Shown: positions 1 through 8,187 of the stretch, in pieces
Position numbering within the stretch: the stretch's first letter is position 1
How the letters are laid out: every line of letters begins with the position of its first letter
Assembly: GCA_003134685.1 (NCBI GenBank)
Contig: PLCA01000005.1
Coordinates: 610,391 to 674,390, forward strand
Source of the DNA: Gemmatimonadota bacterium
GTDB taxonomy: Bacteria > Gemmatimonadota > Gemmatimonadetes > Gemmatimonadales > Gemmatimonadaceae
DNA: 64,000 nt
Direction: 5' to 3'
Notes under the pieces: generated by a model
What the model was told of the DNA's origin: nothing
Seen by the model: the letters and a program-made list of their open reading frames with translations, nothing else
Databases searched by the model: none
Translations under genes and position numbers: made by a program

Positions 1-115
1 TCACGGCCACCGCAACGACGAGACGGTCGACGAACTCGCAGCTCCTCCGGATCAGGTCCTCGTGCCCGCGCGTAATGGGGTCGAAGCTTCCAGCATAGAT
101 CGCCGTCGTTACCAC
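1..115 (-). CDS. coaD: Phosphopantetheine adenylyltransferase, N-terminal part (cut by window edge)
   Basis: Only the first 38 codons lie in the window. The translation reads [20 protein letters not shown] and continues in the same style. It carries the GSFDP and TxGH nucleotidyltransferase signature of CoaD, which transfers AMP from ATP to 4'-phosphopantetheine in the penultimate step of coenzyme A synthesis. The GTG start at 115 lies immediately after the rsmD stop codon (119-117). An upstream ATG is in a frame that stops at once. rsmD followed by coaD is a common bacterial gene pair. It is the last visible gene of the leftward rpsU operon. Confidence 0.9.
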   Translation of the reverse strand, partial: MVTTAIYAGSFDPITRGHEDLIRRSCEFVDRLVVAVAV

Positions 116-116
116 G

Positions 117-638
117 TCATTCCTCGCTGCGGTAGAAGGTGATTGCCGTCGAGCCATACTTGCGCGTGTCTCCACCCTCGGGCATCGCGGCATTCGCCGC
201 GTGCTCGACGCTCAGCACTCGGCTGAAAGGCGATTTCATCCAGCGCTCCGTCAGTCGGACTGCCTCGCCGCTCGCATAAGGTGGATCGGCGAACGTTACA
301 TCGTAAGCCAACGCGTCGAGGGCTTCCGCGAACGCCAGCGCCGGCTTTCGATGGACCGTCGCGAGCTGACCCGCGCCGAGCGCCTCGATGTTCTCCTGGA
401 GGGTGCGAAAGCTACCGGGATCCTTCTCGACGAAGTCGGCGCTGACTGCTCCGCGGGACAGGGCTTCAAGGCCGAGAGCGCCCGTGCCGGCGTAGAGATC
501 GAGCACGCGCGCATGTGGGAGGTCGCGCTGGAGGATGCTCATCCAGGCTTCGCGAACGCTGTCGAGCGTAGGCCTCACGTCGGAGCCGGGTGGCGCGGTG
601 ATCTTCCGACCGCGCCAGCGTCCCGCGACTATCCGCAC
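117..638 (-). CDS. rsmD: 16S rRNA (guanine(966)-N2)-methyltransferase
   Basis: 173 residues, the normal RsmD length. The start [13 protein letters not shown] is typical of the family, followed by [10 protein letters not shown], the SAM-binding motif I ([20 protein letters not shown], residues 45-64) and the catalytic ADPPY motif near residues 117-121. The enzyme methylates G966 of 16S rRNA during 30S assembly. The reading frame stays open far upstream, but a GTG at 638, 10 nt after the recJ stop, gives the conserved N-terminus. It is followed directly by coaD. Confidence 0.92.
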   Translation of the reverse strand: MRIVAGRWRGRKITAPPGSDVRPTLDSVREAWMSILQRDLPHARVLDLYAGTGALGLEALSRGAVSADFVEKDPGSFRTLQENIEALGAGQLATVHRKPALAFAEALDALAYDVTFADPPYASGEAVRLTERWMKSPFSRVLSVEHAANAAMPEGGDTRKYGSTAITFYRSEE

Positions 639-648
639 GTAGCGTCGC

Positions 649-2382
649 TCACGCGTCGCTCGGTCGAATGTCCGCGACTCTCGCCTGGAGGAAGCTCTCT
701 CCCCGATAATCGTCGCGCTCGAGCCTGAACGCGACGTCGACCTTGGTGCCCGGTAGGAATTCAGCCGCGCGGCTGGCCAGTCCCCATCCAATCGCGTCGA
801 GCGATCCCGTTCCGGTGTCCAGCACCAGCTTGAGCCCATCCTTGCCAACGGTGCGCGGTGGCCGTGCGATAGTGACGTTGCGCGCCAGTAGAACCGGCGT
901 CGGATTTCCGATTCCGAACGGCTCGAAGTGACGAAACAGTGATTCGAGCCGACCGTCGATCCCATCGATGCTCACCTCGAGATCCACGCGTATCTCGGGG
1001 ACGAGATCGGCTGGCGTCAATGCCGACCGCGCGATTTCGTTGAATTTTGCCGCGAACTCCGGCACCTTGTCGCGCGCGATTGTCACCCCGGCTGCGACCC
1101 GATGTCCGCCGAATCGAAGCAGGTACTCCCTCGCCTGCCCCAGCGCGCCGTGGAGATCGAACTTCGGAATCGACCGGCCGGATCCTTTGCCCTGGTCGCC
1201 TGAGAGTGCGATGAGCACCGTCGGTCTTCCGAATTCTTCCACCAGGCGCGAGGCGACGATACCGATCACTCCCGGATGCCAGCTGTCGTCGGCCAGAACG
1301 ATGGAGAACATCTCGTCGAGGTCCATCGCCAGCACTTTCTCGCGGGCCTGCTCCAGCGTCGCGCGATCGATGTCCTGACGCCGCTGATTGAGCTCCTCGA
1401 GCTCGCGGGCGATCGTGTTGGCCTCGTGCTCATTCTCCGTGAGCAGCAGCTCCACTCCCCGAATCGCGTGCCCCAGCCTGCCCGCAGCATTGAGCCTGGG
1501 CGCGAGTATGAAACCGATTCTGCCGGCCGTGAGCTGCTTTCCATCGAGGCCGGCGGCCCTCAGCAGCGCGCGCATTCCAATGTTGCGCGTGTCGGCCAGC
1601 ATCTTGAGACCGTAGCGCACGAAAACGCGATTCTCGCCACGGAGCGGCGCGACGTCCGCGATCGTCGCCAGCGCGACAAGATCCAGCATCGCCCAGACGA
1701 AGTTGTCGTTGGCGCCGAGCTCGCGGGCGAGAGCGAGGGCGAGCTTGAAGGTTACGCCGACGGCGGCGAGGTCCTTGTCCGGATAAGCGTCGCCGGGCCG
1801 TTTGGGATTGAGAACCGCGAGGCAATCCGGCAGATCACCACTTGGAAGGTGGTGGTCGGTGACGATGACGTCGATTCCCGATCCGCAAAGCCGCGCGACG
1901 GGAGCAACCGCTCCCGTGCCGCAGTCGCACGTGACCACGACCTTCGCTTCCGCCGTGATCGCGGCATCGACTCCGGCATCGCTCAGGTCGTATCCGTCCT
2001 CGATCCGGCGGGGAATGAAAGGCATCGCCTTCCCTCCCAAACCGCGGATCACACGCGTAAGGATCGTCGTGGAGCAGATCCCGTCGACGTCATAGTCGCC
2101 GTGGATGAAGACCAGCTCCTCCTCGCGCACAGCGCGCGCCAGGCGCTCGACGGCTTTGTCCATCGAGAGGAAGCCGAGGGGATCGTGAAGCCGATCGAGC
2201 TTCGGACGCAGAAATAGCTTCGCCTCCTCGGCCGTCACGTGGCCTCGGATGAGCAGGAGCCGGCAGACGATTTCCGGCAGCGACAGCGCCGTCATGAGCG
2301 CCCTGACCGCTTCTTCGTCCGGGGGTTTGGGAAGAATCCAGCGCGCAAGTCGAGCGGGCCGGTCCGACGCGACAGTCGTCAT
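649..2382 (-). CDS. recJ: Single-stranded-DNA-specific exonuclease RecJ
   Basis: 577 residues, full length for RecJ, a 5'-3' single-strand DNA exonuclease of recombination and mismatch repair. DHH-family motifs are visible: HGDYDVDG at residues 94-101, TCDCGTG at 151-157 and TDHH at 175-178. A later GSGRS motif belongs to the DHHA1 domain, and a C-terminal OB-like region follows. The ATG at 2382 overlaps the stop of the upstream zinc-ribbon gene by 4 nt (ATGA), so translation is probably coupled. Confidence 0.95.
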   Translation of the reverse strand: MTTVASDRPARLARWILPKPPDEEAVRALMTALSLPEIVCRLLLIRGHVTAEEAKLFLRPKLDRLHDPLGFLSMDKAVERLARAVREEELVFIHGDYDVDGICSTTILTRVIRGLGGKAMPFIPRRIEDGYDLSDAGVDAAITAEAKVVVTCDCGTGAVAPVARLCGSGIDVIVTDHHLPSGDLPDCLAVLNPKRPGDAYPDKDLAAVGVTFKLALALARELGANDNFVWAMLDLVALATIADVAPLRGENRVFVRYGLKMLADTRNIGMRALLRAAGLDGKQLTAGRIGFILAPRLNAAGRLGHAIRGVELLLTENEHEANTIARELEELNQRRQDIDRATLEQAREKVLAMDLDEMFSIVLADDSWHPGVIGIVASRLVEEFGRPTVLIALSGDQGKGSGRSIPKFDLHGALGQAREYLLRFGGHRVAAGVTIARDKVPEFAAKFNEIARSALTPADLVPEIRVDLEVSIDGIDGRLESLFRHFEPFGIGNPTPVLLARNVTIARPPRTVGKDGLKLVLDTGTGSLDAIGWGLASRAAEFLPGTKVDVAFRLERDDYRGESFLQARVADIRPSDA

Positions 2383-3083
2383 CCCACTTCCGCGTACAAC
2401 AACACGCCGCAGGCTTCACACACTTCAATTTCTCCGGTGCCCGCCATCATGTTCCGGCGCTGCAGCGGGATGGCGGTGTCGCAGTTCCCACACGAGCCGC
2501 CGCGCAATGCATACAGTGCCATCGTCCTCTTTCCCCTGATCCGATCGTACTTGCCGAGCATTGGACGCGAAACCGCGCCCGCCCTTCCACCTCGGTCACG
2601 CTTCGCATCTTCCATCTGTGAAATGAGCGCTGCCCGCTTGGACTCGATCTCGGGACGAGCCTCCTGCTGCTCGTGCTCGACCGCCGCGAGCGCCTGCTTC
2701 GATGCCACTATCGCGGCGTTCATCTCGGTGATTCGGCGTCCGAGAATCGCGAGCTCGCCCTCATCCTCTGCCATCAGGCGCCGAGTGGATTCGACCTGCG
2801 CCGTGGCGGCCGTCGCTTCGCGCATCCGCTTCACGTCCTCGAGCTGATGGAGATTTCGCTCCTGTAGCGTCTTGTGCTGGGAAAGTCGCGCCTGGAGCTC
2901 GCGCTGCTTCTTTTCTTCCACCTGGATCACCGTTTGCGCGCGCATCAACGCGGCGGCCGCGTGATCGCGTTTCTTGTCGAGCTCCGCGAGCTGCGGGTCG
3001 AGTGCGCGGATCTGGGATTCGATTTCACGGATCTTCAGATCGTCCACCTGCAGCGCCAGCAGCGCCTCAACTTCCTGTAACAT
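2379..3083 (-). CDS. C4-type zinc-ribbon coiled-coil protein (DUF164/CdsZ-like)
   Basis: 234 residues. Residues 1-160 are a heptad-rich, charged helical region that should form a long coiled-coil hairpin. The C-terminus has two CxxC knuckles (C198/C201 and C222/C225) forming a zinc ribbon. This matches the widespread DUF164 family, for which roles in RNA or nucleic-acid binding have been proposed; the function here is unknown. The ATG at 3083 has a good GGAGG ribosome site 4 nt upstream. That initiation region is the last unit of a 42-bp tandem repeat. The gene sits between dnaG and recJ in one operon. Confidence 0.85.
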   Translation of the reverse strand: MLQEVEALLALQVDDLKIREIESQIRALDPQLAELDKKRDHAAAALMRAQTVIQVEEKKQRELQARLSQHKTLQERNLHQLEDVKRMREATAATAQVESTRRLMAEDEGELAILGRRITEMNAAIVASKQALAAVEHEQQEARPEIESKRAALISQMEDAKRDRGGRAGAVSRPMLGKYDRIRGKRTMALYALRGGSCGNCDTAIPLQRRNMMAGTGEIEVCEACGVLLYAEVG

Positions 3084-3188
3084 CGAACCTCCGAGTCGTC
3101 ACCAGCGCCTCACCTCCTGTCGCATCAAACTTCCTAGCCGTCACCCGCTCCGCAATTCCTGTCTTATCCAACTTCTGAGTCATCATCG
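3063..3188 (-). repeat. Three-copy 42-bp tandem repeat spanning the dnaG/zinc-ribbon gene junction
   Basis: Three imperfect 42/43-bp units cover 3063-3105, 3106-3146 and 3147-3188. Read on the minus strand, the unit nearest the downstream gene contains the Shine-Dalgarno site and ATG (3083) of the zinc-ribbon gene. The next copy has an equivalent ATG at 3125, followed by an 8-codon reading frame resembling the start of that gene (MRQEVRRW versus MLQEVEAL). In the third copy the ATG has become ATA. The spacing between equivalent positions is exactly 42 nt in both steps. Confidence 0.85.
3067..3186 (-). CDS. Putative 39-residue repeat peptide bridging dnaG and the zinc-ribbon gene
   Basis: ATG at 3186 overlaps the dnaG stop codon (3185-3183). 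The frame runs 39 codons to TGA at 3069-3067, inside the downstream gene. The peptide is built from 14-residue units of the form T-x-R/K-F/L-D-x-T-G-x-x-E-x-x-V (about 2.7 copies), because the underlying DNA repeat is 42 bp. It may be a real small peptide, a device that carries ribosomes across the junction, or a by-product of DNA duplication. Codon choice is less GC-rich at third positions than in neighbouring genes, which argues against a long-conserved protein. Confidence 0.35.
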   Translation of the reverse strand: MMTQKLDKTGIAERVTARKFDATGGEALVTTRRFDVTGS

Positions 3189-5003
3189 CGCCCCCGTTCG
3201 TCTGAATTTCTTGAAATACCTTTTGCCCGTTGTTTCCAGCTCCTTCCCGATCTCCTTCTTCTCCGCAATCAGCTTGTCTTTCTCCGCGCCATCAGCCAGT
3301 GGAATGATCCGATCGAGCTCTTCCGCGCGCCGATCGAGGTCGCGTGCTCTGAGGGTTGCGAAGCTGTCGCTGATCGTGCGCTCCGGATCCATCTGGATCG
3401 CGCCCTCAGCGAGAAGGTCCTCGACGGTCGCGATCGTGTCCTCATCAAGATTCGCAGTGACCTCCTCAATTGTTGAGTCGGGATCGGCCGCTATCAGCGC
3501 GCGATAGATCGCCCGGTACTGCGGATCGCGCAGACTCTGCGCGCCCAGCTTCTCCGCGATCTGCTCGAGGCGGGACCGGTTGAGGAGGATCGCGCGAATG
3601 ATCTCACGCTCGGCCGAGTCGCCCCGCTCGGATCGCTGCACGCGCCTCTCGCCGCGACGCGCGCGCAGCGCGGGAGAAATGCGGGGCGCCGGTGGCGGGG
3701 AGGAAACGGAAATCGCTGGAGTCGCCTTGCCGCGCATCTCCCGCTCGAGAACCTCGCGGGCAACTCCGCTGACCTCGCTCGCCCTCGATAGATACAGGTC
3801 GCGCATGATCTCGTCCGCGGTCGCGCGCAACGTTGGAAGCAGGCGGTCGAGAGCGCGCCGCTTTTTGTGGAGCTCGCCGAACATTCCTGCGCGCTCGAGC
3901 AGCTGAATCTTTCGCTCGAACACGTCGATTGCGTCTCTGAGGCGGGCGGTGAGAGCCGCGGCGCCGTGCGCCTTGACGAAAGTGTCGGGATCATCGCCCT
4001 CGGGCAGCGTCACGACACGAACCGAAACGCCCTGTCGCAACAGCTCGTCGCCGGAGCGGAACGTCGCCTGCAACCCGGCCTTGTCGCTGTCATAGAGGAG
4101 GAAGACGTTCTTCGTGAGCTTCCTCAGCGCCGCCGCCTGCGCATCCGTGAGCGCGGTGCCCATTGCCGCGACAACGGTCGTTGCGCCGGCGGCCATCAAC
4201 CTGACGACGTCGAAGTATCCCTCGACGACCAGCACCTGGTCCTCACGCCGGATGTCGTTCTTCGCCCAGTTGAGTCCGTAGAGCGTTTTCCCCTTGGAGA
4301 ACACCGGCGACTCCGGCGAATTCAGATACTTGGGCTCTCCCTGTCCAAGGATTCGGCCGCCGAATCCGATGTTGCGTCCCATCGAATCGAGAATCGGGAA
4401 CATGAGCCGGCCGCGAAAGCGTGGGCGCGGCTCGCTTCCGTCCTCGCCCTGAATCAGAAGTCCTGCGGCCGCCATGCGCGTCTCGTCGAAGCCGAGCGTC
4501 CCCATGTAATTCCGGAGCAGGCCGATCTCGCGCGGAGCGAATCCAATATTGAACTGGTCCGCGACTTCGCGCGAAATGTCGCGCTGGGTGAGATAGTCGC
4601 GCGCCTGAGCGCCGAGGGGATCGTCCCAGAGAATCTTCTGGAAGTAGCCGGCGGCGGTGGCGTTCACCTCCCACAGCGGCTCGCGCGGATCCGGCCCCTC
4701 GCGTCGCGTGTCGACTTCTCGAACCTCGATGCCCGATTTCTCCCCGACCATCTTGACCGCCGCCGGCCATTCGACGCCGAGTCGCTTCTGCAGGAAGTGG
4801 AAGACATCTCCGCCCTCGTGGCAGACGAAGCAATAGTACATCCGCTTCTTCGGGGAGACGGAGAAATTGCGATGCGTTCCCTGGTGAAAGGGACACGGCC
4901 CGCGGAAGTCGGTGCCCTGCCGCTTGAGGTTCACGTATTCGCCGACGATCTGCACAATATCGGCCGAATCGCGCACCTGCTCGACGACTTCGTCGGGAAT
5001 CAT
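3183..5003 (-). CDS. dnaG: DNA primase
   Basis: 606 residues. It makes RNA primers at the replication fork. The N-terminal CHC2 zinc-binding domain has C37, H40, C58 and C61 (CPFH and CFVC). The RNA-polymerase core and TOPRIM domain follow, with VVEGYFDVV and the acidic LLYDSDKAG motif. The C-terminal helicase-binding region ends RRTGAR. The ATG at 5003 has a GGAG ribosome site 6 nt upstream. It shares an ATGA overlap with a 14-codon ORF that duplicates the dnaG start. The rpsU and dnaG association of the classical macromolecular-synthesis operon is kept, with yqeY and mutS2 between them. Confidence 0.95.
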   Translation of the reverse strand: MIPDEVVEQVRDSADIVQIVGEYVNLKRQGTDFRGPCPFHQGTHRNFSVSPKKRMYYCFVCHEGGDVFHFLQKRLGVEWPAAVKMVGEKSGIEVREVDTRREGPDPREPLWEVNATAAGYFQKILWDDPLGAQARDYLTQRDISREVADQFNIGFAPREIGLLRNYMGTLGFDETRMAAAGLLIQGEDGSEPRPRFRGRLMFPILDSMGRNIGFGGRILGQGEPKYLNSPESPVFSKGKTLYGLNWAKNDIRREDQVLVVEGYFDVVRLMAAGATTVVAAMGTALTDAQAAALRKLTKNVFLLYDSDKAGLQATFRSGDELLRQGVSVRVVTLPEGDDPDTFVKAHGAAALTARLRDAIDVFERKIQLLERAGMFGELHKKRRALDRLLPTLRATADEIMRDLYLSRASEVSGVAREVLEREMRGKATPAISVSSPPPAPRISPALRARRGERRVQRSERGDSAEREIIRAILLNRSRLEQIAEKLGAQSLRDPQYRAIYRALIAADPDSTIEEVTANLDEDTIATVEDLLAEGAIQMDPERTISDSFATLRARDLDRRAEELDRIIPLADGAEKDKLIAEKKEIGKELETTGKRYFKKFRRTGAR

Positions 5004-5044
5004 TTCGACTCCGCCACGCGCGCGACGACTTCGTCAGGTATCAC
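5000..5044 (-). CDS. 14-codon bridging ORF duplicating the dnaG initiation region
   Basis: GTG at 5044 overlaps the mutS2 stop (5043-5041), and the TGA at 5002-5000 overlaps the dnaG ATG (5003). The encoded peptide is MIPDEVVARVAESK; dnaG itself begins MIPDEVVEQVRD. The two start regions are 41 nt apart and near-identical over about 20 nt. It looks like a tandem duplication of the dnaG start that now links the two genes by stop/start overlaps. Translation is untested. Confidence 0.4.
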   Translation of the reverse strand: MIPDEVVARVAESK

Positions 5045-7419
5045 TTCAGCTCGACCACGGTGACGCCCGCCGCGCCCTCATTCCAGGCTCCAATCCGAAA
5101 ATTCGTAACCCTCGATTCCTTGCGCAGCATTTCGGCCACGCGCTCGCGAAGAGCCCCGGTACCCTTGCCGTGGATGATGCGAATCGACTTGAGGTCCGCG
5201 CGGATCGCTGCGTCGACGGCATGCATAACGATGGCCTCGATCTCGCCGACACGCAGCCCGCGCAGATCGATCTCGCTCGCCGCATCGACTTCCGGAAGAT
5301 CTCCACGAACCGCCACGGCGACTTCCGGAGCCGCCGTCTCGCGCTGGGCCGGGCGCAGTGAACTTCGCGGCAGGGCCAGCTTCATCACGCCCACCGCCAC
5401 GACCGCATCATCGTCGCGGATCTCCACGACTCGTCCGATTCGACCACCAAGCGTCTCCACCTCGACGAAATCACCGATGCTCACCTCGGCCGGGTCGTGG
5501 CGCTCAGGCTCACTCTCCGTTTCGCGACCGAGACGATCCAGCTCGCGACCCTGCTCGTTGGCGAGGGTTTCCACCCGCTTTCTCGCTTCGCGCGCCGCTT
5601 CTTCGCCCAGCTCGGACGCGGACTTCAGCTCGCGAATCGTGCGCTCGACTTCACCGCGCGCTTCGAGAAGATACTGTCTCGCCTCGCGTCGTGACGCCTG
5701 TTCGACCTCGCGCTCCCGCTCCCGGACATTTCTTTCGCGCTCCGCCACCCTGCGCGTGCGCTCCTTTGCGTCTTCGGCGATTTCGCTCGTTTCCCGTTCG
5801 GTCAGCGCCAGCGTTTTCTCGCGCGCCTCCAGCTCCCCCAGGAGCGCCGTGACCTTCCTCTCGCCGGCAGGAATCCGTTCCTCGGCCCTCGCCAGAATCT
5901 CACTCGGGAGATTCAGCCGCCGGGCAATGCTGATTCCGTAGGAGCGGCCGGGCACCCCCTTGGTGAGCCGATACGTCGGAGCAAGCGCGACCGGATCGAA
6001 TTGGAGCGACGCATTCACGACGCCCTCGACCTCGGTCGCCAGCTCCTTCAGCGCGCCGAGGTGCGTGGTGGCGATCGAGAGCGTGCGACGCGCCGTAAGC
6101 GCTTCGAGAATCGCACCCCCCAGCGCCGCCCCTTCGATTGGATCGGTGCCGGAGCCCAGCTCGTCGATGAGAACGAGAGAGTGCTCGGTAGCCGAGCTCA
6201 ACACCTCGGCGAGGTTCTTGAGATGCGCGCTGAACGTCGAGAGGCTGGCCAGGATGGACTGCTCGTCTCCGACATCGGCGTAGATATTGTCGAAGATCGC
6301 GATGCGCGATCCGACATCAACCGGCGCCGGAATCCCGGATTGCACCAGCGCCGAGAACAGCCCGAGCGCCTTGAGCAACACCGTCTTGCCGCCAGTGTTC
6401 GGACCGGAGATGAGAAGCGTCCTCTCGTTCGGCAGCATCTCGAGATCGAAGGGAACGACGTCGATTCCCTGGGCAACGAGGAGCGGGTGGCGGCCCTCGA
6501 CTACGGCGAAGCCCTCCGTTGGATCGGACAGCTCCGCCGGAGCGCAGCGGAACTCGATCGCGTAACGCGCGCGCGCGACGAGGGAATCGAGCGTGATCAG
6601 CGCTTCGAGCGATGCTCCAAGGGCCTCGCGGTGCGGGCGAAGCTTCTCCGTCAGCTCCGAAAGAATCCGGTCAATCTCTTCGACTTCTTCGATCTGCAGC
6701 TCACGAATGCGATTCCCCGCCTCGACCGCCGCCGGCGGCTCGACGAAGAGTGTTCCGCCCGTCGCCGATGCGTCGTGCACGATTCCACCCACAACGCCCT
6801 GCGCTTCGCGCCGAACCGGAATCACGAAGCGTCCGTTGCGCACCGTTACGGACATGTCTGCGACCCGCTGATGCGGCTCGAGCTTGGCCATGGCGCGCTC
6901 GAGGAGCTTGACCAGCTCCCCCTGGGAGCCCTTCAGCTCACGCCTGATTTTCTTGAGCGTCGAAGACGCGTCATCGCGAACCTGGCCGTCCTCGTCGATC
7001 GCGCGCTCGATCGTGTCCTCGATGTTCTTGTTGGCGACAAGGGGTTCGATCTGCGCGGCGAGAACAGCCGCGACAATCGGAGACGCCCGTTCACCGCGCA
7101 AGGAATCGCGCGTGATGCGCGAGCTGCGAAGCAGCGCGCCGAGGACAAGGAGATCCGGTGGGGCGAGCGACGCGCCTTCGACGCGTAGACGCAGCAGCGC
7201 CGAGCGCGCGTCGGGGACGCCGTGCAGATGCCACGGCTCCTCGGCCGCTACGAGCGAGCGCACGGCGGCCACACGCGTGTGCTCTCTTTCGATGACGTCC
7301 CGGTCGGTTGCCGGGCATAGCTCTCTCACCCGCTCGCCGCCGAGCGGAGACGTCGCTCTCTCGGAAATGAGGGCGAGAGTGCGCGGAAACTCAATGACAT
7401 TCAGCGCGTGCGAATTCAT
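5041..7419 (-). CDS. mutS2: MutS2 family ATPase/endonuclease (Smr domain)
   Basis: 792 residues from the ATG at 7419 (MNSHALNVIEFPRTL, a typical MutS2 start). The frame is open 11 codons further, but those codons are part of a duplicated junction sequence. The Walker A motif SGPNTGGKT is at residues 338-346. An ABC-type MutS ATPase with DELGSGTDP follows, then a charged coiled coil and a C-terminal Smr domain with IDLRGLRVGE and IIHGKGTGAL. MutS2 proteins act in suppression of recombination or rescue of collided ribosomes. The gene lies between yqeY and dnaG, with overlapping mini-ORFs on both sides. Confidence 0.94.
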   Translation of the reverse strand: MNSHALNVIEFPRTLALISERATSPLGGERVRELCPATDRDVIEREHTRVAAVRSLVAAEEPWHLHGVPDARSALLRLRVEGASLAPPDLLVLGALLRSSRITRDSLRGERASPIVAAVLAAQIEPLVANKNIEDTIERAIDEDGQVRDDASSTLKKIRRELKGSQGELVKLLERAMAKLEPHQRVADMSVTVRNGRFVIPVRREAQGVVGGIVHDASATGGTLFVEPPAAVEAGNRIRELQIEEVEEIDRILSELTEKLRPHREALGASLEALITLDSLVARARYAIEFRCAPAELSDPTEGFAVVEGRHPLLVAQGIDVVPFDLEMLPNERTLLISGPNTGGKTVLLKALGLFSALVQSGIPAPVDVGSRIAIFDNIYADVGDEQSILASLSTFSAHLKNLAEVLSSATEHSLVLIDELGSGTDPIEGAALGGAILEALTARRTLSIATTHLGALKELATEVEGVVNASLQFDPVALAPTYRLTKGVPGRSYGISIARRLNLPSEILARAEERIPAGERKVTALLGELEAREKTLALTERETSEIAEDAKERTRRVAERERNVREREREVEQASRREARQYLLEARGEVERTIRELKSASELGEEAAREARKRVETLANEQGRELDRLGRETESEPERHDPAEVSIGDFVEVETLGGRIGRVVEIRDDDAVVAVGVMKLALPRSSLRPAQRETAAPEVAVAVRGDLPEVDAASEIDLRGLRVGEIEAIVMHAVDAAIRADLKSIRIIHGKGTGALRERVAEMLRKESRVTNFRIGAWNEGAAGVTVVELK

Positions 7420-7502
7420 GCGAAGTCCAGCTGAGCAGAGAACGCAGAGCATCGGCGCAGCCCGTACTGAGCAGAGAACGCAGAACTTCGGCGCAGCTTC
7501 AC
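7416..7502 (-). CDS. 28-residue repeat ORF bridging yqeY and mutS2
   Basis: GTG at 7502 overlaps the yqeY stop (7501-7499), and the TGA at 7418-7416 overlaps the mutS2 ATG (7419). The peptide contains two 12-residue units, LRRSSAFSAQYG and LRRCSAFSAQLD, encoded by a 36-bp tandem repeat. Overlaps at both ends would allow unbroken translational coupling through the gap. No known family is recognised. It could equally be a non-selected product of local duplication. Confidence 0.4.
   Translation of the reverse strand: MKLRRSSAFSAQYGLRRCSAFSAQLDFA
7425..7496 (-). repeat. 36-bp tandem duplication upstream of mutS2
   Basis: Two adjacent 36-bp units (7461-7496 and 7425-7460) differ at only a few positions. 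The period is a multiple of three, so the 28-codon bridging ORF stays open through both copies. The mutS2 frame is also open through them back to a false ATG at 7452. Confidence 0.85.
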
Positions 7503-7942
7503 CCCTGCTTGCTCAGCTCCTCTCGAGCGATGGCATTGATAGCGCTGCCATCTGCACGACCTTTGAACTGGGGAAGAACTTTGCCCATGACTGCTCCGAT
7601 CTGCGTCGCGCCGCCAGCGATTGCCGCTTTCACCGCGGCTCGCAGCTCGGCGTCGCCAACCTGAGCGGGGAGATATTTCTCGAGCGCGGTTGCTTCGGCC
7701 GTCTCCTTGTCAGCGAGATCCTGGCGACCGCCCTTCGTGTACATCTCCACCGATTCCTTCCTGCGCTTGATGGATTTGCGCAGGACGTCGATTACTTCCG
7801 CATCCACCGGCTCGCGCTTCAGCTCGATCTTTTTGTTCTTGATCTCGGAGAGGACGGTGCTGAGGAGGAGCGTGCCAGGCTTGTCCTGGGATTTGCGGGC
7901 CGAATTGAGATCGCCCTGTAATCGGGCGAGGAGCTCGGACAT
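7499..7942 (-). CDS. yqeY: GatB/YqeY domain protein
   Basis: 147 residues, the usual length of stand-alone YqeY proteins, which resemble the tRNA-binding tail domain of GatB. The start MSELLARLQGDLNSARKSQD and the conserved EKYLPAQ and GxVMGKVLPQFKGRADGS blocks are diagnostic. A role in tRNA-dependent amidation or tRNA quality control is assumed from homology only. It starts 3 nt after the rpsU stop. An rpsU-yqeY pair is common in bacteria. Confidence 0.93.
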   Translation of the reverse strand: MSELLARLQGDLNSARKSQDKPGTLLLSTVLSEIKNKKIELKREPVDAEVIDVLRKSIKRRKESVEMYTKGGRQDLADKETAEATALEKYLPAQVGDAELRAAVKAAIAGGATQIGAVMGKVLPQFKGRADGSAINAIAREELSKQG

Positions 7943-7945
7943 TCC

Positions 7946-8134
7946 CTAGACGTGGCGGGTGCGACGATTCTTACGCATCGCCGTATTCAGCTTGCGCTTT
8001 CTGCGCTCGCTGGGCTTCTCGTAATGACGATGCTTGCGGAGATCGGAGAGGATACCCGCCTTTTCGCACTTCTTCTTGAAGCGCTTGAGCGCGCGCTCAA
8101 AGTTCTCGTCGTCATGGATTATGACTTCCGACAA
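7946..8134 (-). CDS. rpsU: 30S ribosomal protein S21
   Basis: 62 residues, highly basic, with the S21 signature [20 protein letters not shown] and a typical [14 protein letters not shown] segment. The start is a TTG at 8134 (the next in-frame ATG is absent), with a strong purine-rich GGGGGG/GGAAG ribosome site just upstream. It is the first gene of the operon rpsU-yqeY-mutS2-dnaG-zinc ribbon-recJ-rsmD-coaD. A sigma70-like promoter lies 55-80 nt upstream. Confidence 0.95.
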   Translation of the reverse strand: MSEVIIHDDENFERALKRFKKKCEKAGILSDLRKHRHYEKPSERRKRKLNTAMRKNRRTRHV

Positions 8135-8187
8135 ATTCTACTTCCCCCCTTCGTGGCGTTTGTGCGCCGGCTTGGGACAGACTGTTA

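Noticed and set aside
3867..5063. 398-codon open frame opposite dnaG (and similar long frames at 1276-2217, 6001-7188, 23337-24686)
   Set aside because: Antisense shadows of clear genes caused by high GC at third positions; no family motifs or ribosome sites.
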